From Candidatus Galligastranaerophilus intestinigallinarum (lineage in GTDB: Bacteria > Cyanobacteriota > Vampirovibrionia > Gastranaerophilales > Gastranaerophilaceae), in the NCBI GenBank assembly GCA_018715855.1, contig DVKW01000003.1, positions 1-12,009 of the forward strand: a DNA stretch of 12,009 nucleotides, read 5' to 3'. The notes under the pieces were generated by a model. It ran no database searches. It was not told the origin of the DNA and saw only the letters and a program-made list of their open reading frames with translations. The stretch's first letter is position 1. Each line of letters begins with the position of its first letter. The translations under genes were made by a program, and so were the position numbers. Positions 6,386 through 11,755 of the stretch are shown here, one piece after another.

Positions 6386-7213
6386 ATGGCTATTCGTAAA
6401 ATTAATCCGACATCTCCCGGTCAAAGAGGTATGACAAAAACGGATTTTGCTGAAATTACAACGCAGACTCCTGAAAAATCACTTCTTTGCCCTAAGAAAA
6501 AAACAGGCGGAAGAAATAATACAGGCAGAATTACAACAAGACATATAGGTGGCGGCCACAAACGCAAATACCGTATGATTGACTACAAACGTGAAAAATT
6601 CGGTATTATCGGTTTCATTAAAACAATCGAATACGATCCGAACAGAAATGTTAGAATTTCTCTTGTTGTTTATGCTGACGGTGAAAAAAGATATATCTTA
6701 ACACCTGAAGGCTTAAATGTTGGCGACACAATCGTATCAGGACATGACGCTGATGTTAAAACAGGCAACGCATTACCTTTAGATATGATTCCATTGGGTA
6801 CTATGATTCATAACATTGAATTAATCCCCGGCCGTGGCGCTAAATTAGTTAGAGCAGCAGGCGATGCAGCCCAATTAATGGCTAAAGAAGGCGATTACGT
6901 TACAATTAAATTGCCTTCAACTGAAATGAGAATGGTTAGAAAAGAATGCTTAGCTACAATCGGTGTTCTTGGCAACCAAGAATTCAAAAACCTTTCTTTG
7001 GGTAAAGCAGGCAGAAAAAGATATCTTGGCGTTAAACCTACCGTTAGAGGTGTAACAATGAACCCTGTTGATCACCCCCATGGCGGTGGTGAAGGTAAAA
7101 CAGGCCCCGGCGGCAATCCTAAGACTCCTTGGGGTAAACCTGCTCTTGGTCAAAAGACAAGAAACGCTAAGAAAGCAAGCTCAAAACTCATAGTTAGAAG
7201 AAGAAAAAAATAG
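6386..7213 (+). CDS. rplB: 50S ribosomal protein L2
   Basis: The protein has 275 residues, typical of L2. It begins MAIRKINPTSPGQRGMT, has TGGRNNTGRITTRHIGGGHKRKYR (residues about 36-58), and carries the hallmark NPVDHPHGGGEGK. His230 corresponds to E. coli His229, a residue important for peptidyl-transferase activity. The basic C-terminal tail ends in RRRKK. L2 is one of the most conserved 50S proteins and helps join the subunits and position tRNA. AGGAG (6373-6377) overlaps the end of rplW, 8 nt before the ATG, so the genes are tightly linked. The N-terminal region has Cys in SLLCPKKK where many homologues have Ala. No damage is seen. Confidence 0.99.
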   Translation: MAIRKINPTSPGQRGMTKTDFAEITTQTPEKSLLCPKKKTGGRNNTGRITTRHIGGGHKRKYRMIDYKREKFGIIGFIKTIEYDPNRNVRISLVVYADGEKRYILTPEGLNVGDTIVSGHDADVKTGNALPLDMIPLGTMIHNIELIPGRGAKLVRAAGDAAQLMAKEGDYVTIKLPSTEMRMVRKECLATIGVLGNQEFKNLSLGKAGRKRYLGVKPTVRGVTMNPVDHPHGGGEGKTGPGGNPKTPWGKPALGQKTRNAKKASSKLIVRRRKK

Positions 7214-7226
7214 GAGAACATAGTTA

Positions 7227-7508
7227 ATGCCTCGTTCATTAAAAAAGGGTCCTTTCGTACATGACTCTTTAATAAAAAAGATAAATAAATTAAATGAAAA
7301 GCAAGAAAAACATGTTATTAAAACATGGTCCAGAGCATCAATGATTATTCCTGATATGCTCGGTCATACAATTGCTGTTCATAACGGCAAATCACACGTT
7401 CCCGTTTATATAACAGAACAAATGGTTGGCCACAAATTAGGTGAATTTGCGGTTACAAGAACATTCAAAGGCCACGCAGGTCAAGATAAAACCGCAAAGA
7501 AAAAATAA
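7227..7508 (+). CDS. rpsS: 30S ribosomal protein S19
   Basis: The protein has 93 residues, standard for S19. Signatures are PRSLKKGPFVHDSLIKKI at the start, KTWSRASMIIPDMLGHTIAVHNGKSHVPVYITEQMVGHKLGEFA in the middle and FKGHAG near the end. S19 forms part of the 30S head with S13 and contacts the A-site region and the B1a bridge. AGGAG (7212-7216) overlaps the rplB stop, 10 nt before the ATG. rplV follows after 26 nt. Confidence 0.98.
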   Translation: MPRSLKKGPFVHDSLIKKINKLNEKQEKHVIKTWSRASMIIPDMLGHTIAVHNGKSHVPVYITEQMVGHKLGEFAVTRTFKGHAGQDKTAKKK

Positions 7509-7534
7509 GCTTATAAGTTAAAGGAATAAGGAAA

Positions 7535-7870
7535 ATGCAACAAGCAACAGCTAAACAAACAAATATCAAAATGCCGGCAAGAAAACTTCGCCGTGTCATT
7601 AATGAGATAAGAGGCAAAGTGGCTTCCGAAGCATTAAAAATGCTTAAATATATGCCATATTTTGCTGCAAGAATTGTTGAAAAAAACCTGACTGCTGCTG
7701 TGGCTAATGCTCAGGAAAAATTTGACGGAAGAGCAGATAACTTAAAAGTTTCTGAAATCTTTGCTGATGAATCCGTTACATATAAAAGAGCCCGCCCCAG
7801 AGCACAAGGCAGAATGTATAAAAGGTTCAAAAGAACATCACACATTACAGTTAAATTAACAAGTAACTAA
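7535..7870 (+). CDS. rplV: 50S ribosomal protein L22
   Basis: The protein has 111 residues, matching the family. The N-terminal part MPARKLRRVINEIRGK, the central ALKMLKYMPYFAARIVEKNLTAAVANA helices, and the C-terminal beta-hairpin region YKRARPRAQGRMYKRFKRTSHITVKL identify L22. That hairpin lines the exit tunnel and is where macrolide-resistance changes occur in other bacteria; the PRAQGR tip looks normal. AAGGA (7521-7525, 9 nt away) precedes the ATG. rpsC begins 14 nt after the stop. Confidence 0.98.
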   Translation: MQQATAKQTNIKMPARKLRRVINEIRGKVASEALKMLKYMPYFAARIVEKNLTAAVANAQEKFDGRADNLKVSEIFADESVTYKRARPRAQGRMYKRFKRTSHITVKLTSN

Positions 7871-7884
7871 TCAGGAGTAGAACA

Positions 7885-8631
7885 TTGGGACAAAAGACAC
7901 ATCCAACCGGATTTAGAATAGGAATAATCGAACCATGGGTATCAACATGGTTTGCTAAAAGAAAACAATATCCTGCAAACATAGCAGAAGATGCTAAAAT
8001 CAGACGCTTTGTTAAGAAAAAACTATACACTGCAGGTGTTTCAAGAATCAATATCCAAAGAAAAGGCGAAGCCGTAAACATCACCGTTGTTACTGCAAAA
8101 CCCGGTATCGTTGTAGGCAGAGGCGGTCAAGGTATTGATGAATTAAGAGCTGCTGTTCAAAAGCTTTTAAATAACGTTAATGTTTCAATTGACGTTGTTG
8201 AAGTTGCAAGAATAGATGCTGATGCTCAATTGGTTGCTGAAAACATCGCACTTCAATTGGAAAAACGTATCGCTTTCCGTCGTGCAATGAAACAAGCAAT
8301 GCAAAGAACAATGAGATCAGGCGTTCAAGGTATTAAAGTTATGGTATCAGGACGTTTGGGCGGCGCTGAAATTGCAAGAAGCGAATGGGCTAAAGAAGGA
8401 AGAATTCCTCTTCAAACCTTAAGAGCAGATGTTCAATACGGTTTTGCTGAAGCTGATACCGTAATGGGTAAAATCGGCGTTAAAGTTTGGGTATTCAAAT
8501 CAGATTTAATGCCCGGTGAAAAAGCTGATCAAAACATTAAAACCAAAAAAGTTACAAACGAAAATAAACAAGGTCGTTTTCAACCTAAAAGAAAACGCAC
8601 GGAAGCTGCAGCAGAAGCTGAAGCTCAATAA
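7885..8631 (+). CDS. rpsC: 30S ribosomal protein S3 (TTG start)
   Basis: The protein has 248 residues, somewhat longer than the 230 or so typical of S3; the excess is a basic then Ala/Glu-rich tail (FQPKRKRTEAAAEAEAQ). The start is TTG at 7885: AGGAG (7873-7877) lies 7 nt upstream, and translation as MGQKTHPTGFRIGI matches the conserved S3 N-terminus, so no ATG alternative is credible. The KH type-II domain has GRGG at 78-81 within GIVVGRGGQGIDELR. The C-terminal domain has MVSGRLGGAEIARSEW (153-168). S3 lies at the mRNA entry channel of the 30S, where its basic residues contribute to helicase activity. It is the only gene in this operon with a non-ATG start, which may limit its translation. 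Confidence 0.98.
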   Translation: MGQKTHPTGFRIGIIEPWVSTWFAKRKQYPANIAEDAKIRRFVKKKLYTAGVSRINIQRKGEAVNITVVTAKPGIVVGRGGQGIDELRAAVQKLLNNVNVSIDVVEVARIDADAQLVAENIALQLEKRIAFRRAMKQAMQRTMRSGVQGIKVMVSGRLGGAEIARSEWAKEGRIPLQTLRADVQYGFAEADTVMGKIGVKVWVFKSDLMPGEKADQNIKTKKVTNENKQGRFQPKRKRTEAAAEAEAQ

Positions 8632-8660
8632 AACTTAATTGAATTAAGGAGCAAATAAAA

Positions 8661-9065
8661 ATGTTAATGCCTAAAAAGACAAAATTCAGAAAAAAACAAA
8701 AAGGCAATATGAAAGGGTCAGAAACAAGAGGTACTACTCTTGAATTTGGTTCATACGGTTTAGCAACAACAGAACCTGCTTGGATTACATCACGTCAGAT
8801 AGAAGCTGCACGTCGTTGCATGACAAGACAGATTAAACGTGGCGGTAATGTTTGGATTAAAATATTCCCCGACAAACCCATCACTAAAAAACCTGCTGAA
8901 ACTCGTATGGGTAAAGGCAAAGGCAACCCCGAATACTGGGTAGCCGTTGTAAAACCCGGCAGAATGCTTTTCGAACTTGATTATTCGGTTCGTGAAGAAG
9001 CAATCAAAGCCCTTGAATTAGCTGCCCAAAAATTACCGATTAAAACAAGAATCATAGAAAAATAG
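8661..9065 (+). CDS. rplP: 50S ribosomal protein L16
   Basis: The protein has 134 residues; L16 is usually 136-144. It begins MLMPKKTKFRKKQKG, as in the family. The region WITSRQIEAARRCMTRQIKRGGNVWIKIFPDKP is typical, as is RMGKGKGNPEYWVAVVKPGR (82-101), the conserved loop near the A site; this includes the Arg82 region hydroxylated in E. coli. L16 binds late in 50S assembly and organises the A-site tRNA cleft. Two in-frame ATGs exist (8661 and 8667); AAGGAG (8646-8651) is 9 nt from the first and the family also starts there. rpmC follows after 7 nt. Confidence 0.98.
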   Translation: MLMPKKTKFRKKQKGNMKGSETRGTTLEFGSYGLATTEPAWITSRQIEAARRCMTRQIKRGGNVWIKIFPDKPITKKPAETRMGKGKGNPEYWVAVVKPGRMLFELDYSVREEAIKALELAAQKLPIKTRIIEK

Positions 9066-9072
9066 GTGAATT

Positions 9073-9270
9073 ATGAAACTTCAAGAAATTAAAGATAAAA
9101 CTATTGAAGAATTAAAAAATGCGATTTTGAGCGCTAAACAAGAGTTATTCCAGTTAAAAATTAAACATAACAAAATGACTCCTCTTGAAAATCCTGCTCA
9201 AATCAAAACATTGAAAAAACAAGTAGCACAAATGAAAACTGTTTTAAGAGAAAAAGAACTTAACGCATAG
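9073..9270 (+). CDS. rpmC: 50S ribosomal protein L29
   Basis: This 65-residue protein is all helical and highly charged, as expected for L29. It begins MKLQEIKDKTIEELKNAI and has the central motif QELFQLKIKHNKMTPLENPAQIKTLKKQVAQMKTVL; the ELFQLK...LENPxxIK pattern is diagnostic. It sits next to L23 at the exit tunnel. AGGTGA (9064-9069), overlapping the rplP stop, is its ribosome binding site, with short spacing. Small size and sequence leave little room for another call. Confidence 0.96.
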   Translation: MKLQEIKDKTIEELKNAILSAKQELFQLKIKHNKMTPLENPAQIKTLKKQVAQMKTVLREKELNA

Positions 9271-9305
9271 TTTTCATATTGAATAAAGAAAAAGGAACAG
9301 ATAAG

Positions 9306-9551
9306 ATGCCCAAAAAAGTTAAACAAGGTGTGGTCGTATCAAACAAAATGGATAAAACCATTGTTGTTGAAGTTATGGAACACAAAATGCACGATAAATA
9401 CAAAAAAAGAATGATTTCAACAAAAAATTACAAAGCTCGTGATTTTGAAAACGTTGCTCAAGAAGGCGATGTTGTTTCAATTATTGAAAACAGGCCCCTC
9501 TCAGGCCAAATCAGATGGGTTTTGGACAAAGTTGTAGAAGCTAAAAAATAA
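9306..9551 (+). CDS. rpsQ: 30S ribosomal protein S17
   Basis: The protein has 81 residues (family about 80-90). It has the OB-fold signature KQGVVVSNKMDKTIVVEV and the basic middle HDKYKKRMISTKNYKARD, followed by GDVVSIIENRPLSGQIRWVLDKV. S17 is a primary 16S rRNA-binding protein needed early in 30S assembly. The ATG at 9306 is preferred: AAAGGA (9291-9296) lies 9 nt upstream and MPKKVKQG fits the family. A TTG at 9279 would add nine residues and would include the ribosome binding site in the coding sequence. The gene follows rpmC by 35 nt. It is the last gene of the classical S10 block; the 56-nt gap to rplN marks the S10/spc join. Confidence 0.97.
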   Translation: MPKKVKQGVVVSNKMDKTIVVEVMEHKMHDKYKKRMISTKNYKARDFENVAQEGDVVSIIENRPLSGQIRWVLDKVVEAKK

Positions 9552-9607
9552 AATTCATTTTTTGTATTTTGGGTTAATTTAATATAAGTAAATAAAGGTA
9601 AAAGACA

Positions 9608-9982
9608 ATGATACAACAAGAAACAAGACTGCAAGTGGCAGATAATACGGGCGCAAAAGAACTTTTGTGCATTCGTGTTATGGGCTCATCCTGCAAAAAA
9701 TATGCAGGTGTTGGCGATGTTATTATCGCTGCTGTTAAACAGGCTCAGCCCGGAAACCAAACTGCTGTTAAAAAATCAGAAGTTGTAACAGCCGTTGTTG
9801 TTAGAACTAAAGCAGACATCAAAAGAAACGACGGTTCAGTTATCAGATTTGACGATAACGCAGCAGTTATCATCAACAAAGACGGTAACCCCAGAGGAAC
9901 CCGTGTTTTCGGCCCTGTTGCCAGAGAATTAAGAGACAAAAACTATATGAAAATAGTTTCTTTGGCTCCTGAAGTTATTTAA
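9608..9982 (+). CDS. rplN: 50S ribosomal protein L14
   Basis: The protein has 124 residues (family 122). It begins MIQQETRLQVADNTGAKELLCIRV, has the block GVGDVIIAAVKQAQPG (about 36-51), AVVVRTKADIKRNDGSVIRFDDNAAVIIN, and ends RGTRVFGPVARELRDKNYMKIVSLAPEV. L14 lies at the subunit interface (bridge B5/B8) and is the site where RsfS silences ribosomes in other bacteria. AAAGG (9594-9598) lies 9 nt before the ATG. It is the first gene of the classical spc operon. The preceding 56-nt gap has a weak promoter-like pair (TTGTAT 9562-9567, TATAAG 9583-9588, 15-nt spacer), not enough to call a promoter. Confidence 0.98.
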   Translation: MIQQETRLQVADNTGAKELLCIRVMGSSCKKYAGVGDVIIAAVKQAQPGNQTAVKKSEVVTAVVVRTKADIKRNDGSVIRFDDNAAVIINKDGNPRGTRVFGPVARELRDKNYMKIVSLAPEVI

Positions 9983-10007
9983 TTTTTAAGAAATAGGAAT
10001 GCATAAA

Positions 10008-10343
10008 ATGTCAAACGAAAAAAAATCAATACATACAAAAACGGGCGACCGTGTTGTTGTTTTAACAGGCAAAGACAAGGGCAAAATCGGCAACGTTAAA
10101 AAAGTTGATTTAGCAAAAGGCAAAGTTCTTGTTGAAGGCGTTAATATGGCAACTAAAGCCCAAAAAGCAAACCCTATGGCAGGCATTGAAGGCGGTTTGA
10201 ACAAAATTGAAAAACCGGTTGATTCTTCAAACGTTATGGTTGTTTGCCCCGCTTGCGAAAAAGCAACAAGAATTAAAATGGAAGTTAAAAACGACAAAAA
10301 AGTTCGTGTTTGCAAAAAATGCGGCGAAACATTAGATGTTTAA
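10008..10343 (+). CDS. rplX: 50S ribosomal protein L24 with C-terminal zinc ribbon
   Basis: The protein has 111 residues. The KOW motif (GDRVVVLTGKDKGKIGNVKKV, about residues 13-33) binds 23S rRNA; L24 is one of the two proteins that initiate 50S assembly. The C-terminal part carries two CxxC pairs, Cys80/Cys83 (CPAC) and Cys102/Cys105 (CKKC), making a zinc ribbon. This extension is common in many bacterial L24 proteins but absent from E. coli. Two ATGs are possible; AGGA at 9995-9998 abuts the first (9999) but is 9 nt from the second, so 10008 is chosen and the protein starts MSNEKKSIHTKTGDRV. A long, structured 102-nt gap separates it from rplE. Confidence 0.95.
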   Translation: MSNEKKSIHTKTGDRVVVLTGKDKGKIGNVKKVDLAKGKVLVEGVNMATKAQKANPMAGIEGGLNKIEKPVDSSNVMVVCPACEKATRIKMEVKNDKKVRVCKKCGETLDV

Positions 10344-10349
10344 TACTAA

Positions 10350-10427
10350 CGAGCTAAAAACTCGGGCATTGAGGTTTGACAGGCCCATATGTTCTTTATA
10401 TGATATATAGGCAAAGCCTCAAAGGCT
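10350..10427 (+). promoter_or_regulatory. Structured rplX-rplE spacer with possible competing hairpins
   Basis: A small hairpin (CGAG 10350-10353 with CTCG 10361-10364) is followed by a long one. TTGAGG (10369-10374) pairs with CCTCAA (10417-10422), extended by T-G and two T-A pairs, and encloses an inner stem from GCC (10383-10385) with GGC (10410-10412) over AT-rich pairs. An alternative hairpin, AGCCT (10415-10419) with AGGCT (10423-10427), uses the same 3' arm and ends 5 nt before the rplE ribosome binding site. The two folds exclude each other. In E. coli, S8 represses the spc operon at the mRNA just before rplE, so position makes this an S8-site candidate; I do not see a clear S8 consensus. 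Confidence 0.45.
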
Positions 10428-10445
10428 AATTTAAGGAATATAAAA

Positions 10446-11003
10446 ATGACACAAAAGAAAACAACAAGCTTAAAAGAACGTTATTATAACGAAGTTAGAG
10501 CTGAATTAAAAAAGGAATTTAACTTATCAAACGATATGCAAATTCCAAGATTACATAAAATTGTTCTTAACATGGGCGTTGGTGAAGCAAGCCACAACTC
10601 AAAACTTGCTGAATCAATCGTTAATCAATTAACAAAAATCGCAGGCCAAAAAGCTCTTGCTACAAAAGCTAAAAAATCAATCGCTTCATACAAATTGAGA
10701 GAAGGTATGCCGGTTGGTGCTATGGTTACATTAAGAGGCGAACGTATGTATGACTTCCTTCAAAAGTTAAACTGCGTTGTATTGCCAAGAATTCGTGACT
10801 TTAGAGGTATTTCACCAAAAAGCTTTGACGGCAGAGGCAACTATACATTTGGCTTAAAAGAACAATCACTCTTCCCTGAAATCCACTATGAAGAAGTTGA
10901 TATCGTTAAAGGGATGAACGTTTCTATTATTACAACTGCTCCAAATGACGAACAAGCAAGAGCTTTATTAAAACATTTGGGTATGCCCTTTAAAAAACAC
11001 TAA
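10446..11003 (+). CDS. rplE: 50S ribosomal protein L5
   Basis: The protein has 185 residues (family about 180). Signatures are RYYNEVRAELKKEF, IPRLHKIVLNMGVGEA (near 33-48), KKSIASYKLREGMPVGAMVTLRGERMYDFLQKL, and RDFRGISPKSFDGRGNYTFGLKEQSLFPEI. L5 binds 5S rRNA with L18 and forms the central protuberance, contacting P-site tRNA. AAGGAA (10433-10438) lies 7 nt before the ATG, just downstream of the competing hairpins, so RNA folding or protein binding there could control its initiation. rpsN follows after 15 nt. Confidence 0.98.
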   Translation: MTQKKTTSLKERYYNEVRAELKKEFNLSNDMQIPRLHKIVLNMGVGEASHNSKLAESIVNQLTKIAGQKALATKAKKSIASYKLREGMPVGAMVTLRGERMYDFLQKLNCVVLPRIRDFRGISPKSFDGRGNYTFGLKEQSLFPEIHYEEVDIVKGMNVSIITTAPNDEQARALLKHLGMPFKKH

Positions 11004-11018
11004 GGAGAATAACGGAAA

Positions 11019-11225
11019 ATGGCTAAAAAATCTATGATAGATAAAGAACAAAAAAGAGAAGCGCTTGCTGCAGTTGGCAAATACCCTAAAGTAAGACTTC
11101 ACAATCGTTGTTCTATTTGCGGCAGACCTCATGGTTACCACAGAGATTTCGGTCTTTGCAGAATCCACTTGAGAGAATTTGCTCACAGAGGTTTATTACC
11201 GGGCGTTACAAAAGCTTCTTGGTAA
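11019..11225 (+). CDS. rpsN: 30S ribosomal protein S14, type Z (zinc-binding)
   Basis: This 68-residue protein is the short zinc-type S14, slightly longer than the usual 61. The zinc site reads C31-x2-C34-x12-C47-x2-H50; in most type-Z proteins the fourth ligand is Cys (CRIC), here it is His (CRIH). The C-terminal part, YHRDFGLCRIHLREFAHRGLLPGVTKASW, is close to the cyanobacterial S14 ending (RDFGLSR...HQGLLPGVTKSSW, from memory), while Cyanobacteria themselves use the long, zinc-free form. S14 completes the 30S head, contacting S3 and S10. AAGGAG (11002-11007), overlapping the rplE stop, is 11 nt before the ATG. Its place between rplE and rpsH is the ancestral one. Confidence 0.97.
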   Translation: MAKKSMIDKEQKREALAAVGKYPKVRLHNRCSICGRPHGYHRDFGLCRIHLREFAHRGLLPGVTKASW

Positions 11226-11238
11226 CAAACATTTAAAA

Positions 11239-11259
11239 GAAGGGGGTATTTCCCCCTTC
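11239..11259 (+). promoter_or_regulatory. GC-rich hairpin after rpsN, without a T-run
   Basis: GAAGGGGG (11239-11246) and CCCCCTTC (11252-11259) form a perfect 8-bp stem with a 5-nt loop, starting 13 nt after the rpsN stop. It is the strongest stem in the window by G-C content. No T-run follows on the + strand, so it should not stop RNA polymerase fully; on the - strand it is followed by four T. It may be a processing or 3'-protecting element, or a partial attenuator between rpsN and rpsH. Confidence 0.6.
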
Positions 11260-11293
11260 GAAAGTACAATTAAATAGTCTTTCTAAGTTTTTA

Positions 11294-11311
11294 TATAATG
11301 CAATTTGCATT
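11294..11311 (+). promoter_or_regulatory. Possible rpsH promoter -10 with overlapping palindromic operator
   Basis: A perfect TATAAT (11294-11299) lies 60 nt before rpsH but has no convincing -35 box at 16-18 nt. Overlapping it is AATGCAA-T-TTGCATT (11297-11311), a 15-bp palindrome with a single central base. That geometry suits a dimeric DNA-binding protein rather than an RNA hairpin. A further 10-bp palindrome (ACTTATAAGT) lies at 11334-11343. Together with the hairpin before it, this suggests a separately controlled internal promoter for rpsH and later genes. Confidence 0.38.
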
Positions 11312-11359
11312 TGAATACTAAACTGTAAGATGAACTTATAAGTAGTAAGGAGAGAAAAA

Positions 11360-11755
11360 ATGACAATTACAGATCCTATCGCTGATTTATTAACAAGAAT
11401 CAGAAACGCGAATATGGTAAACCATCAAAGCGTTGAAATTCCTGCTTCAAAATTAAAAGTTGAACTTGTTAAACTTTTAAAAGAAGAAGGCTATATCGCT
11501 GATTACAAACTCGTTGATAAAGATGCATTCAAAGTTATCAATGTAGAATTAAAATACATTGGAAATAAACCTGTTATCAGAGGCTTGCAAAGAGTTTCAA
11601 CCCCCGGCTTAAGAGCTTATTCAAAAGCTAAAAACCTTCCGAGAGTTTTTGGCGGCTTGGGTGTTGCAATTGTTTCAACAAGCAAAGGCCTTATGACAGA
11701 TAAAGCTGCCAGAAAAGATAACATCGGCGGCGAAATCCTCTGCTACGTTTGGTAG
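11360..11755 (+). CDS. rpsH: 30S ribosomal protein S8
   Basis: The protein has 131 residues, normal for S8. It starts MTITDPIADLLTRIRNAN, has KLKVELVKLLKEEGYI, PVIRGLQRVSTPGLRAY, and ends GLGVAIVSTSKGLMTDKAARKDNIGGEILCYVW. The STSKG motif contacts helix 21 of 16S rRNA. S8 is a primary 30S assembly protein and, in E. coli, the translational repressor of the spc operon. AAGGAG (11347-11352) lies 7 nt before the ATG. A 134-nt gap with a hairpin and a palindrome precedes it. The stop codon TAG is itself the first bases of the AGCG-rich repeat that follows; the next expected gene, rplF, is not reached within the window. Confidence 0.98.
   Translation: MTITDPIADLLTRIRNANMVNHQSVEIPASKLKVELVKLLKEEGYIADYKLVDKDAFKVINVELKYIGNKPVIRGLQRVSTPGLRAYSKAKNLPRVFGGLGVAIVSTSKGLMTDKAARKDNIGGEILCYVW

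Noticed and set aside
9279..9305. Earlier TTG start for rpsQ
   Set aside because: The AAAGGA at 9291-9296 would fall inside the gene; the ATG at 9306 has correct spacing and matches S17 N-termini.
9552..9607. Internal promoter before rplN (TTGTAT / TATAAG)
   Set aside because: The 15-nt spacer and imperfect boxes in AT-rich sequence are too weak to call.
9999..10007. Earlier ATG for rplX
   Set aside because: AGGA abuts this ATG with no spacing, while the ATG at 10008 is 9 nt away.
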